Positions 1 to 11,209 of a stretch of DNA of 64,000 nucleotides are shown piece by piece. The notes beneath the pieces are model-generated. The model saw only the letters and a program-made list of their open reading frames with translations, was not told the origin of the DNA and made no database searches. The first letter of the stretch is position 1, and each line of letters begins with the position of its first letter. Origin of the DNA: Membranipora membranacea (lineage: Eukaryota > Bryozoa > Gymnolaemata > Cheilostomatida > Membraniporidae). A program made the position numbers and the translations under genes. The stretch is taken from NCBI GenBank assembly GCA_914767715.1, contig OU612065.1, positions 37,138,001 through 37,202,000 of the forward strand, given 5' to 3'.

Positions 1-81
1 GTTGACCTCCTCGCCACCGTCATATTCATTGCGGTTGACCTCCTCGCCACCGTCATATTCGTTGCAATTTCCAGGATCCAT
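1..81 (-). CDS. N-terminus of a possible Gag-like ORF, leaves the window
   Basis: On the minus strand an ATG at position 81 opens a frame that stays open to the window edge (27 codons). It starts MDPGN and then has two copies of an 11-residue acidic repeat (NEYDGGEEVNR). The underlying 33-bp unit is tandemly repeated. Just upstream in this orientation lies a TGG-starting tract that could be a tRNA primer-binding site, then the end of a probable LTR (117-445). The simplest reading is the start of the internal region of an LTR retroelement. No Gag domain can be recognised in so short a piece, so the family is unknown. Confidence 0.35.
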   Translation of the reverse strand, partial: MDPGNCNEYDGGEEVNRNEYDGGEEVN

Positions 82-116
82 TGTCTTAACTTTCAAATCC
101 CAGTTCTGTCACCAGA

Positions 117-445
117 TGTAAGGGTGCGCTGTCCTTACAAGTTGTGGTGGGTATTTGTGATCACTTAGAAGTACTACGCTACTTCGTTGCAACTTATTAA
201 CTGGTTTATTTGATAGTAAAACTTCTTATATATATATGATACATAAAATATCTAAACCAATAGTAATACAGCAGTTCATATGATGGTAACAAAATGTAAT
301 CAGGATACAGCGAGCAAATGAATATTCAATCAATTAATTTCGATGACAGCACAATCAGTCATGAATCTTGGCACATTCTTAACATGATGACCTATTAATG
401 ATGATGATATGAATTTGTCTATTCACATCTGATGTCATCCTTACA
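117..445 (-). mobile_element. Probable 5' LTR of an LTR retrotransposon (minus orientation)
   Basis: The segment begins TGTAAGG and ends CCTTACA, a perfect 7-bp terminal inverted repeat of the TG...CA type seen on LTRs, about 329 bp apart. Read on the minus strand, its 3' end is followed after two bases by TGGTGACAGAACTGGGA, a plausible primer-binding site, and then by an ORF start at 81. The second LTR and target-site duplication would lie left of the window, so the call rests on end structure and context only. Confidence 0.45.
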
Positions 446-555
446 AATGTATAATGGTCGACAGGTGCCAGGATAAGCTCCAGCTCTGATATTTATGTCC
501 ATGTTGCGGATCACTGTGTGTCTCAACACCGAGCCAGCAGGTTGTGTAAAAAGTT

Positions 556-561
556 TATAAA
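556..561 (+). promoter_or_regulatory. TATAAA box close to the EndoU start
   Basis: TATAAA lies only 22 bases before the first ATG (583). A TATA box normally sets initiation about 30 bases downstream, which would put the cap near 586, beyond that ATG. If this box is used, translation would begin at the next in-frame ATG (604, codon 8), which still gives a good signal peptide. Confidence 0.3.
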
Positions 562-582
562 TCGCCACAGTTAAAGCTTAGG

Positions 583-3500
583 ATGGCGATCAGATGTTGG
601 GGCATGTGTGTTGCTGTTATTTATCTGCTTGTGGTGTCTTCTCTAATCTCTGAGATCGCAGGTCAAGGTAGGAATGATGTCTGTCTTATTCACCATGTAT
701 GGACTGTGAAAAGACACTTTTATAATGTAGTTACCAATACCAGAGTAGATATATCAGATGTTATGGTTGCCTTACTGTAGATCATGATTAGTAATCTGAT
801 TGTTTTGATATAATAATCATCGTCTGAAGTACGGTCTCCTTTCTGTGCGATATATAGGAGAAGACTGCCTTTGGGTGTAGTTATATCAGTATTTAGATCA
901 TAGAATCAGGTTTGTGACTGAAATGTCTAGTAAACTGCTTCTGGTCTGTTGTGCGTTAATTATACATAGATATGAGGATAGGACCCGGTCAGTAAGTGAG
1001 TTACGCTTAGATACTCAATGTGTGAGCTACATTAGATTGAGTAAGTTCACAACTTCAATCCAGGATCGGAAATATTTTGTTTTTGTTTTTTTTAGGCAAA
1101 GATTGATCCTTTAAAAGGTCATTAACCGTCATTGGCAGCAGCCAGATATCTCAACAGAAAAATTGGTGCTGATGAAGAGACACACGTTTTAAATGATGGT
1201 ATCCAGGCAACAAAGGCAAGTCAAGCCGATGATACTAAATTCATTTTAGTTGTGTCTGTTTGATAGATATTTTACCTGTGGAGCATTCAACTAGGATTCC
1301 CATCTATATTTAAGTGTATGTTTCTGAATTATATGTGATATTCTGTAATTCAGCAGATGACAGTTGTGTACAGAGATGCCATGATAGATATAACCCTACA
1401 CTACCATGTCAGTGTAACGAACTTTGTTTTATCTTTGGGGACTGTTGTAAAGACTTCCTTGAACTCTGCTCCTCAGGTCAGTCACTTCTCTGCTTTCTTC
1501 TCATGATAATAATAAAGTAGTCAGATATCCCTGTCACCACCCTATGCTATTAGTTGTCATCCTGCCTTAACCAATGTGTTCCCTCTGATCGGCTGGTGAG
1601 AGGGAGAGAGAAATTCGCAGGTCAGAATGTTGTTTCCTAAAGGTACTGAATGTGAAAGTGGTTCAATTTCGGCTCCACTATTTATTTCAGTAGGTACTTT
1701 CAGTATCCTCTCTCTCTCAACCGAAAGGCCAATCAGATCAAAGCCAACACATTGACTCACATTGCCCGTCACTCACAAAAATATGTACAATGTTATATAT
1801 TCACAGTGGAAACAGACATCACAGATGCAGAGTTACTGACAATGGGGGACAGATTGTATAATGCTGATATCTACAGGATGAAGCCGTGGGACATCATTAT
1901 GCACCTTCAAAACCAAACTAACAGCAGCCTTCCTGAGGATATGGCGTCTCAAAGGTAGGAAATAATTAGAATGTGTGAGAGCAGCTATAGGCAAAATTAA
2001 ACCAAAGCCGGACTCACCCATTTTCACTGAAAATAGTTTTGTTGTTTTTTGTCAGTTTGATTCAGTGGGCACATGAATGGAAGTTAAACACATGGCCGAG
2101 CTACAAAGCCTTTATTGGCCTTCTTGACAATTATAATCCTTATAACAACGAGCTGGAGCCTGAATACACCGCTGAAGAGCTAGGAGAGATTGAGTCATAT
2201 CTTAACTTACTGACAGAACACAGGCCAGTGATTACTGTGGTGAAAGACTTTCTTCTATCAAAGAGTAAGTTAGTTATATTTATCGCCCTATGAAGCAGGC
2301 TAACTCACATTTTGTCGTTGCTGCATAAGTCTCACTGCAATGTGCAGTTTTCAGATCATGATAGCCTGTGTATCTCTTAGCGATTGACCTTGCAGTAATT
2401 CGAAAAGTTTTTTTTTATAGGAAACATTTAGGTCTATACCTCAATTTCGTAGCAAAATGAATTGTCCAGTTTGTCGATTCAGATTAGGGAGAGCTGTGTA
2501 ATTAAAGTGTACTTGTGAATATTTTGAATGCATAATCCTAGTAATTTACTGAACAAGCTAATTCATTTAGCTCCCTTATAACCTTATTAAACAAGGACCA
2601 CACATTAATCTCAAATAAGATGATATCTTGACAATTCTCAAATAATACGGCATTGCGCTTGCCAAGATTGAATGGGATTTGCTTATTTATCGAAATTCTG
2701 AGAAATTGACAAGCAGGTATCAATTAAACTTGACGCTTGATTTTTCTGAATAGCATTCTAAGAAAATGCTTTACACTGTGTGCCAAATGTGGCTGCTAGG
2801 TGCTTGATTGAGCAAGTCATCAATACCGCAGTGAGAAAGGCCTATTATAATTCCGCAGTAGCTTGTTTGCCCTAATGATAATTGATGAGCAGGTTGCAGT
2901 CTAGAATGCAAAAACAGAGCCCTACAATCCTGCAAACAAACGTCGTTAAAGAAAAAATACACTTATTCATTGATATATTATTACATTAAAGAAAGAAAGG
3001 ACATGTTTTCCACTCCAATTCACCGGTTCACCCCGGGCACACATGGGGTACACATATGACAAAAAGGGGGGAAATTCACGTGACTATCTCAAATTTTACT
3101 AGTATTTCATCTTAGTCACAACATGACTATTAGTCCTTATAGTTTCAAAAGAACAGCAGTGCAAGAAAATGAGATTGTTTTGATCAGTCAATACACACAT
3201 TTTAAAGGTTTCCAACACATCAAACTAACCGCAAAACAAACTCCCAAAGGCAATATTTAGAATTATGTAGCAAACATTTTATCGAGGGGGGGGGGGGCTG
3301 CCTAGGGGCCATGAATAATCACAATACTAAATACAAAGGTGGCCCATTGTAGAAAAAGTTTGGGCACCCCTGGTATCTATAAATGTATGTATATATATAA
3401 GGCATGTTTGTTTTTGCAGAGCGTATCGGATCAATCCCCAGTACAGAAGCTCAAATGAGATACCTCCTACAGGAGATTTGGTTCCGTCCCTATGCCCGAT

Positions 3501-4714
3501 CACCAAAACGCAACGTCACAGACAGCAGCGGTTTTGGGTCTGTATTTGTCGGTGAAAAGAAGCCAACAAAAGTGAACGTTTTTCACAATTGGATACAGTT
3601 TTACCTGCTAGAGAAGTCTGGAGCTATTGACTACCAAGGATATAATTTCAAAGCTGAGGTGAGCAAAATTTTAAAGGCTAGAAGAGTGGGTAATTGAATT
3701 GGATATTCAAATTGGGTATATTAGATAGCAGGGCAGTTCAGTTAAGGTACCATGAGAACATCACTTCAATAGTAACGGAATTGCCATACAAAATTGTTAT
3801 ATGAAAGGTAGCGGCGCAGCTGGTTAGAGTGTCTGCCCTCCAACATGCCAATTCTTCGAGATCATGGATTTATATCCTGCCGCATATTGACTACTGAACT
3901 GTTTATGTCCCAGGTGTGCTCCCTTACTTCTCTGTCTGTCGAACTGACAGAGATTAAGATTTTGAATAAAAATTGCCCATCAAATGTCAGCAGCTAATAC
4001 TTAGGATATGAGAACATCACCTCAATAGTAACGTAATTGCCATACAAAATTGTTGTGAAAGGTAGCGCGGTAAGTTAGAGTGCCCGTCCTCAAACACAGA
4101 AATTATTGAGATCGGGGTTTTAATTCTGCTGTAATATATTAACTTCTGAGCTATGGATGCCCCAGGTTTGCTCCTTTATTTCTCAGTACTCCGAGTAGAC
4201 AGATATTAAGATTTTAAATAAAAATTGGCCATCAAGAGTCAGCAGCCCACAACACACACAACTATTTGTCAACAAAGAGACATTCTCCCAACTCTACATC
4301 CCGTGCAGATGTGTATAAAAGTATAGTTTTATTGTTTACTTTCAGCCTGGGCTCTTGGAGATTAAGTTGAAGTGGGATGGACTTGAGAAGGAAAGGACCT
4401 CAATGTTTGTCGGTAAGTAAAGGGAATTTTATCCATAATGCGCTCACTACCACAGCCCTCAGTATTTGGTATTCCACAATAATCCGGCCAAAGGAAAGTT
4501 CCAAAGCTGAGTATTTGCTGTTATTGTTTTTACAGGTACTTCCCCTGAGTTTGATTTGGCTGTATATACCCTTTGTCTCATTGCTCGACCAGACGAAATC
4601 TGTAAGCTAAATATCCAGGGACACGACGTCTACATAAGGACATATAATGTCGGCCATTTACCTGGCCTCCATGTAGCAACAGCATTCCCTATGGTCAACG
4701 GGCCGGACCCATAG
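583..4714 (+). CDS. Secreted somatomedin B / EndoU (XendoU-type) protein, possibly catalytically altered
   Basis: Seven exons join in phase: 583-667, 1354-1476, 1807-1954, 2056-2264, 3420-3658, 4346-4412 and 4536-4714 (TAG), giving 349 residues. Exon 1 is a signal peptide. Exon 2 is one somatomedin B domain, with eight Cys in the family spacing including the CC pair. Exons 3-7 are an EndoU endoribonuclease domain, seen in WPSYKAFIGLLDNYNP, HNWIQFYL and GTSPEFDLAVYTLC. EndoU enzymes cut RNA at U using two His and a Lys. The second His is present (H244) and a lysine-containing KLKWDG segment remains. The motif that normally reads GFEHVFVGE is GFGSVFVGE here, so the first catalytic His and preceding Glu are Gly228-Ser229. 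The fold looks complete, but classical activity is doubtful. A decayed inverted paralogue lies at 61-63.4 kb and keeps GFEH. The start could instead be codon 8. Confidence 0.85.
3752..4250 (+). repeat. Tandem pair of tRNA-derived SINE copies in EndoU intron 5
   Basis: Two ~240-bp copies (about 3752-3995 and 4010-4250) lie head to tail. Each contains a degenerate tRNA-like start (GGTAGCGGCGCAGCTGGTTA) resembling a pol III A box, a weak B-box area, and an end rich in A/T with AATAAAAATTG. The middle matches the SINEs at 6930 and 24787 (shared 'gtcccaggtgtgctcc'-like block). The pair arose by local duplication or insertion of one copy beside another. Confidence 0.55.
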
Positions 4715-4768
4715 TGAAACTAGAGTAAGAACACAGGACAACTACTTCAACGACTGACTTACACAAAC

Positions 4769-4774
4769 AATAAA
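4769..4774 (+). terminator. Polyadenylation signal AATAAA for the EndoU gene
   Basis: AATAAA lies 55 bases after the TAG stop at 4712-4714, a normal distance for a short 3' UTR. No other clear signal is closer. Confidence 0.6.
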
Positions 4775-5169
4775 ACTATTTTACTGTTAGATCTTTTGTA
4801 TTTGAAGTTTATATTTAGTTTCAAAGGATCTTTGCATATTCTTCATGGTTTTAACTTTTAACATATCCTTGAATATATAAATATATAAATATTTGGATAT
4901 TCTTCATCATTTTATCTTGCACCATTTGAATGCATAACCGTCAACTTAAAAGATAAGGGGATTGCCTCCAGTTAAATCATTTGTATTTAAAATGACAGAA
5001 TCCCAACACATTAAAATGTGCCTAATAAAAAGTATTTAATCTAACAAATACAGCCGGAAGTTAAAATGGTTGATAATAACCAGAGGTGACTCCAGATTCC
5101 ATAAAATAGATACATTCATCAATTAAGATGGTTAATTCATGAAATGTATAATAGTTACATCATACCTAA

Positions 5170-5281
5170 AGCCGTGGGTGGTACGGGGCATACGGGGACG
5201 GCCGTGGGTGGTACGGGGCATACGGGGACGGGGCATACGGGTACGGGGCATACGGGGACGGGGCATACAGGGACGGGGCAA
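5170..5281. repeat. GC-rich minisatellite (GGGGCATACGGGGACG-type units)
   Basis: About seven imperfect units of 10-16 bp built on 'acggggcatacgggg' stand out sharply from the AT-rich surroundings. Reading frames across it on both strands are repeat artefacts (GTGHTGT..., PVCPVPVC...). No gene is supported. Confidence 0.85.
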
Positions 5282-5289
5282 CAAAGCGT

Positions 5290-6925
5290 CATAGTCATGA
5301 ATCGCAAAAGAGGCAAACACACATCAAGGTGAAATAGTTTATGGACAGCCTGGAAAGCTCTGGCAGACCGCTGCAGCGGTAATAGCATGATTTCTAGGAC
5401 TGTTAGTCACTAACGAGAGCTGAATAACAATAAGGTACTTTGACTTTTCTAGTACCAATTATAATCCTTTTCCGAAACCAGAGTAAATACCGTTGCGCGT
5501 GCCAAGGGTAAATACAATACGATCAAATATATCTGAGTCGTCAATCAGATTACAATGTAGGGACCAGTAAATTTAGGTTGGAATTTTCTCTGCAGGGCAG
5601 CATCATTATAAAGACTTCATCATTTTCCTCAAACGCTTAGTTATTAGATTGTATGATTCACTAGATGCAATGGAGCCTGTACAACTAATAAAGGTCACTC
5701 TGCCTGGTTGTCAAGCTTAAGTAATACCCCATTATTGATATACTACTTGGCTGTGTATAATTTGACGTAAGCTAAATCACCCTCACTAAGCTTGGCTATT
5801 GTGCTAGCACTAACCTCAGCCTCTAAATACATTAATTTTTTCTTTGATTTAAAAAAATTATTGCTAGGTTCCAGGTAACACTTAAGCTTGTGATAAATCA
5901 AAATCACATGTTTTGCCTTTGCGCTGAGTAATGACACAAGCAAATGTTCCGACAAAAAAATAAAAAGATTGTGCTAACATTACCCTGAAACAGAGAATTT
6001 AGAGATTGATGAGAGTCAGGCTTGAGAGCTAATCTTCCCCTGACATGGTATTCAGACATTTCAATTAGAAAACTTTGAGCTAAGGTTTTGTCACAATGTT
6101 AAGATGCGTTCTTTGCGGCCCTGGTATATACCTATACAGAAGTGTGCACACCCGGTACCAGTTGGACACTGAGTGGTACAAGAGCCTATGAAGGATGGAG
6201 GGGCATAGCCATGATGAAGTCGCTGGGCAATCATCATTAATTTAATGAAGAAAACTAGAATTTGAGTCAATTTCGAGTGAAGCGATATCCCTTGTAAAGG
6301 TAGTCTTTTTCCTAACCTTAACCTAACCTAAGCCTATAGGCTAAATGATAAAGTATATGATAAACTGTAGTTATTTTTAGAGCACTACGCCACTGCACTG
6401 ATGTTTAGTTTTCTTTTTATATGGATTTTAATGAAGAATGAGAATTCCGGCCCTTACCAATCTAGCTGGTACACTTATTACCTGTTGAGGTCGTCTATTT
6501 TTCTCTCTGATCGGATATTACCGCATATTTAATACCATTGTTCATGACCTTGTAAACTCTGAGGTTGTACATTATAAAAAGTTTTAGAGAAAGTATATTC
6601 ATTGAGTGTACTATATTTGACTACACTAAAGGATACTCCAATGGACTGATTATGTGTGCTGACTCCTTGATAGCCCGATATATCTATTAGCTGGATTATT
6701 ACTATTTTTTTTGCTCTTACAGTCTCTATTACCCGATGATGATTTTATAACTGAACCCTCGTCCCGAACTTGATACAAAATATTCACAAATTAACATATA
6801 TAAAATTAGGCTATTATTTTTTGTTATTTATTTGGACACTTAAAGATAAATTATCAGTAAGTGCAATATTGTCATGAATATTTAAAAAAAAACTTTAGCA
6901 AACCAATTTTCAATTGAGAATATTA
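5290..6925. other. Intergenic stretch with no recognised gene
   Basis: AT-rich sequence between the minisatellite and the next SINE. I see no ORF with protein-like composition, no splice-linked exons and no RNA gene here. Confidence 0.5.
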
Positions 6926-6929
6926 GAGA

Positions 6930-7165
6930 GTAGGAGGTAGCTCAGTTTGTTAAACGCCTGCCATCTAACGCGCAAGCCTTGGAGGTCTCGGGAATCCTGC
7001 TGCATTCTACTGACTACTGGGCTCAATTGACGTCCCATGTGAGCTCCGACCTGCCTGCAAACTGAGAGCAACTTGGTACGCCCTTAAGGCAACTGTATTT
7101 CTCAGTCTTCGGACAGAGAAAAACTTGCGATTTTAACCCTCATTTTTTTTTTAATTCAACAATCA
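6930..7165 (+). mobile_element. tRNA-derived SINE copy
   Basis: The 5' part reads GGAGGTAGCTCAGTTTGTTA, an A-box-like tRNA start. Downstream it shares the block 'gagctccgacctgcctgcaaactgagagc' (split here only for reference) with the minus-strand SINE at 24787-24955, and it ends in a T/A-rich tail. The B box is degenerate, so it is an old copy. An AATAAAGTTTG tract follows at about 7240, possibly a separate LINE-type tail. Confidence 0.6.
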
Positions 7166-7377
7166 AATACCTCAGGTTCCTGATGTAATACCAATGTCAT
7201 AATTAAATTGCACTGGTTTTCTTTATCACTTTATGTATCAATAAAGTTTGTTTGTTTAAATCACAACAAACAAAATTAACAACACAAAATCATAATCCCA
7301 TGCAATATTCCAGTGTCATTGCCAGTATGTCAGTCAAGCAGTTGTTGGAAAACAGTGGAAGTCGTAAAATAAGGTAT

Positions 7378-7715
7378 CCGGACATTTTCCCAATGTCATT
7401 TTCCCACCAAGCCATTTTCCCACCTCCCTTTATCCCAATAAGCCATTTTCCCACCAAGCCATATTCCCACCGACCCATTTTCCCACCAGAACATTTCTCT
7501 ACATATCCGTTTTCCCACCAGGACGATTTCTCACTGATCCATTTTCTCACCGGGATGTTTTCCAACCAATCTGTTTTCCCACAATGACATTTTCTCACCA
7601 AGCTATTTTTCCACCTGGACGTTTTCTCACCAATCCATTTTTCCACCTGGACAATTTCCCACCAATCCATTTTTCCATCCGGACGTTTTCTCACTTGCCA
7701 TTCTCCCACAATTAT
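7378..7715. repeat. Decayed tandem array, ~17-bp unit (CATTTTCCCACCAAGC-like)
   Basis: About 20 imperfect copies of a 16-18 bp unit such as CCATTTTCCCACCAAGC, with a higher-order ~34-bp alternation (ggacgttttctcacc / aatccatttttccacc) in the second half. Long frames on both strands simply translate the repeat and are not genes. Confidence 0.85.
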
Positions 7716-8518
7716 TTTTTTCAAATGAACATGTAGCATCTTTACATTTTTTCTCTTTTCCTTCTGCTCTTCTTCAGGCAAAAAAAATGTGTGTGAGTGT
7801 GTGTGTTAGAGTCTCGTCATAAAAGTTTTGTTGTTCTTTTTTTATTCTAGAATCCCAAAGTCTATGACATTTGATATTGAAATGCTGTTAGAGGTTGTGA
7901 AAACAACTTGAACAGTTTTCTCATGATTTATCACAACTTTACTCGTGTACGATTCCTTAATAACGCATAGTTGTGTTCACCTAAGGAACTGTTGTCAGAT
8001 TTATGGGGGCGCTTGTTTGGAAACAGAAGATGCACACCGAATCTTTGAATGAACATCGGTTGGAACAAGCGTCGACAGGATTAAACTAACTGGAATGAAC
8101 GTAGTCTGGTATGAAAGTCGAAAATCCTGGAATGAACTTAAAAAATGCTGGATTGAACGCCGACTGCATTAGTTGGTATAAAGAGTCAGCAGCAGAGCAA
8201 CTCCCCGGAAAAATTATGTTATAAAAAACCGGCATACATCTTATGAACAATCAAGGTTTTGGTTTAAATTTATAATTTTTGATTATGCTACGGTAATTCA
8301 ATATTGCCATGCCAAACCACATGTACTGCCCATTTGGTACTAATTATATTTATTTATTATGTTTAGTACCTACCGGTAACGGTAGCCGTTTTGACAAGCC
8401 AAGTTCGGTGGGGGAGGGTGGGAAGTTTCCCACCTTCCCCGCTGTAGCTCTATTCTACCTTTGTGGTAGCGTCCTAAAGTGAGTAGGGGTGTAGAGTCTG
8501 TTATGTACACTTTAAAGA

Positions 8519-8540
8519 CATATTCTATTCTATTCTATCA
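8519..8540. repeat. Short (TATTC)n microsatellite
   Basis: A run of TATTC pentamers follows a GC-richer ~120-bp stretch (about 8395-8515). This resembles the 3' end of a non-LTR element, but nothing upstream is recognisable as coding. Confidence 0.4.
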
Positions 8541-9806
8541 TGTGAGAGATTTCAGCTTTAGAATCCAAATATTGAGGAAGTTTCACCAAGGTGTTAACTC
8601 CTTGTTTTGACCATACATGCAGGTAGTGGGTAGGTCAAATTTGCTTACACAATGCTTATACAGTTCATAATCAAATATTCGGTTCCGTAGGCGTGGTAGT
8701 AGCTATTAGAGTCTGTGCTGTAGAGGCGCCATCAGGACTCAACCTGGCCAAGCTCACTGTTAATGTTTGCCAAATGTTGTTGTGCATAGTCTGGGCAGAT
8801 ACATGTGACTAAATTATCTGCAATCAAAGAGTTAGTCCTATGAATTGTTATCCTTTTGCCTCGACTTAACCATTTTTTTCTCCCCGGTCGAGATCCAGTT
8901 ATGCCAGCATTCTGTTTTGTTGATATTTTCGGGCTTTGGGCAACGATAGGTTCGAAAATTACCTGAGAAGAGAGCAAATAACTCTGACTTTCTTCCTCTT
9001 GAACATTACAAGCCTATATATACATATCCTACTAATATCACAATGCATTTTGGGAAAGTCTAAAATCTCGATGTATCACACCGATGACAGAGTTACCTTT
9101 TGTATGGACCAGAAATATTGTGGGCATAGTGAAGAGGGGCCAAGTAGGCTTTAAGGTAAAAAGAAATTTAGTTAAATACTTTTATTGCAGGAGTCCAGGC
9201 AATAGCGGCACAAAATTAAATCTGTTGCAGGGTCAATAAGATGAGGGCAAATTTAGACTTTTAAAGTGAGTCAGAGTGCATGAAACAATTAGCCAGCTTT
9301 TAGTTTAAAAAACGGATGAGGAATGACTGGTGGTGTTGAGTCAGCTTACCTTTCCAGGTGTCTGTCACATACCATCTCCATACTACACTAACCATTTCTG
9401 TTTCTTTCTCTGCACAGGGGCGTCTGAAAAAAAAATTAAATACGTCGCAGTCAATCTTAAACCATCTTCATTTCAAAATTTATGAGGTGTGGGCCTACAT
9501 TTGTGTTGGAATTTTAGGCCTATAATCATTCATCTACACTCAAAACAGTCAAAGAAATACTCTTACAAGACATCGCATAAAATATTTTCAAAATCTATCA
9601 GTTGCCAAATTGAGACAAGGGTAAGTGATTGCCCAAGGTTTTATTCACACTTTATCCGCAGGACTCCAGAAAAATAGCGGATGAGTCTCTAATTGAGATC
9701 ACCCTCAGGATAACATACTCAAGACACAAAATTAAATTGAAACAAGACAACTTTGAGATTAGAGAATTTTTAGGCCTATGATAATTCATCTACACTCAAA
9801 ACAGGA

Positions 9807-9910
9807 CATATATGTTGCTTGGGCAGGCAGTCGGGGTTGGGTAGTGGGGAAAGGGGAACCGCGCTCCCCAACCAACCAACCCCGAAAGCCTGCCCAGGCT
9901 AACATATATG
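9807..9910. mobile_element. MITE-like palindromic insertion
   Basis: The ends CATATATGTT and AACATATATG are inverted. They continue inward as gggcaggc...gcctgccc and cggggttggg...ccaaccccg, so the whole ~104 bp can fold into one hairpin. It interrupts one unit of a tandem duplication at a place where the sister unit is continuous, which supports insertion. Confidence 0.6.
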
Positions 9911-9950
9911 CATGAATAAGATTAAATTTGATGTGAGATCCCTTCTAGCA

Positions 9951-10229
9951 TTATGCATATCGAGATGACTGACTTTCAAAGTTTATCAGTTGATGAATTG
10001 AAACAATGGCAAGTGGCTGTCCAGGGTTTATCCACACTTTATCCACAGGAGTCCAGACAAAATGGCAAATGAGTCTATAATCAAAACCACCCTCAGGATT
10101 ATATACTCTAGACACAAATGGAAATCTGTGACAGGGAGGATTGGAGGGGTCAGAGGGAAATTTTGTTGCGAATTCATCCTCGTCAGGCCATGGCGAGGCA
10201 TAGAAGAAAGATTTTTCAAAGTGAGTCAA
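9951..10229 (-). pseudogene. Protein-like minus-strand frame, unrecognised, in a decayed duplication
   Basis: A frame of about 92 codons ends at a TAA near 9951 and reads as plausible protein (for example SPWPDEDEFATKFPSDP, HFVWTPVDKVWINPGQPLA). It has no ATG start; upstream it is closed by a TGA. The sister unit of the tandem duplication (about 9170-9740) carries the same region with many disruptions. It may be one exon of a gene or a relic of a mobile element. I do not recognise the family. Confidence 0.35.
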
Positions 10230-10430
10230 CGGTGTACAAAATCATCAGGCAGTTTAACCTCACAAATTAGATAGGGGATGACTGGTGATGTCATGTCAGC
10301 TTACCTTTCCAGGTGCATCTTCCAGGTGTCTATCAAGAATCACTCTCCGTTACCACTTTCTATTTCTTTCTCTGAATGAGGGCATCTGAAAAATATTAAA
10401 TAATAAATATTTTTAATTGCTGCAATTAAT

Positions 10431-11100
10431 TAAACCTTAATTTTAAAACCCACATATGTTGTTAGCCAGCATAGTCCATGTTCTATCCTCTCAAAGAGTA
10501 TGCATAAAAAATGTACTGACGGGTTTTTTTAGTATTTTCGATCACTGTAATGTGACATGAAATGAGCATTTGGTGGTAGGTATGATGCTACCTGACGTTA
10601 TATTCTACATGTCCAATTTGGAGACTCCGGTGTCACCATGTGTGGATAAGTTGACATCAAACGAAAGTGCTGACTTTATTGGTTAGAAAACCATTACGAA
10701 TCTCTATTTCAGGATGACGTAGGGGCGAAGCTTATCCTACATTTATCCAGTTACTATATTTTGCAGCAATATCTGTTGCTGAATCTTCCCCATAAAACAC
10801 TTTTTAGAATTTTGCAACTAAAACTATTTCATAGGAGAAATCAGCATCAGATGTTTCAAGCAGGCATGCATAGACCTAGTATTTGCAATAATACAAACTC
10901 CGACCGCATTTCATGCTAAGTAAATGTAAGTAAGTAAACTTTTTTCCCACCAACAAAGTCAGCACTCATGTCTCTTTCTCACAGGATGGTCACAGAGGTT
11001 TGTAACTTGGACCTAAAGGTGTGATCATACATAAGAATCCACATCTTAGGATGCTTACACTCACAGCCCCTGCAATTCCTAACCCTCCATCTCCCAAAAC
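10431..11100. other. No gene recognised
   Basis: AT-rich sequence with no convincing exon, RNA gene or repeat unit that I can identify. Confidence 0.4.
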
Positions 11101-11101
11101 C

Positions 11102-11206
11102 TAGATCAAGCTTGATCCAATTTCCCTGCATTTAGGTTTTGAGCCGGAGGCTCACCAGTATATTGGGAAAGACCGGACTGCGAGCAAATTGGATCAAACC
11201 TACCCA
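11102..11206. mobile_element. Hairpin MITE, family with TIR like TAGATCAAGTTTGATCCAAT
   Basis: Outer ends CTAGATCAAGCTTGATCCAA and TTGGATCAAACCTA are inverted repeats, followed inward by 'cctgcatt'-like and 'gcgagc' blocks and an inner inverted GC-rich segment. Related elements lie at 36711, 37708, 52033 and 52990, and a half element at about 18589-18619. It is non-coding and presumably mobilised by an unseen transposase. Confidence 0.5.
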
Positions 11207-11209
11207 AAC

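Larger units (their letters stand above)
9170..10430. repeat. Diverged tandem duplication, ~0.9 kb period
   Basis: Blocks at about 9170-9470 and 10080-10430 match. Both contain 'cagcttacctttccaggtg', 'tttctttctctg' and a shared A-rich end. Blocks at about 9505-9740 and 9765-10125 also match, sharing 'tcatctacactcaaaacag' and 'cactttatcc.caggagtcca'. The second unit is interrupted by the palindrome at 9807-9910. On the minus strand the less-decayed unit carries a protein-like frame (9951-10229). Confidence 0.65.

Noticed and set aside
5132-5388. Three overlapping frames with GTGHTGT or PVCPVPVC repeats
   Set aside because: All three are readings of the GC-rich minisatellite.
7290-7781. 163-codon minus-strand frame, W/K/G-rich
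   Set aside because: It is a translation of the 17-bp tandem array, with no splice context or domain.
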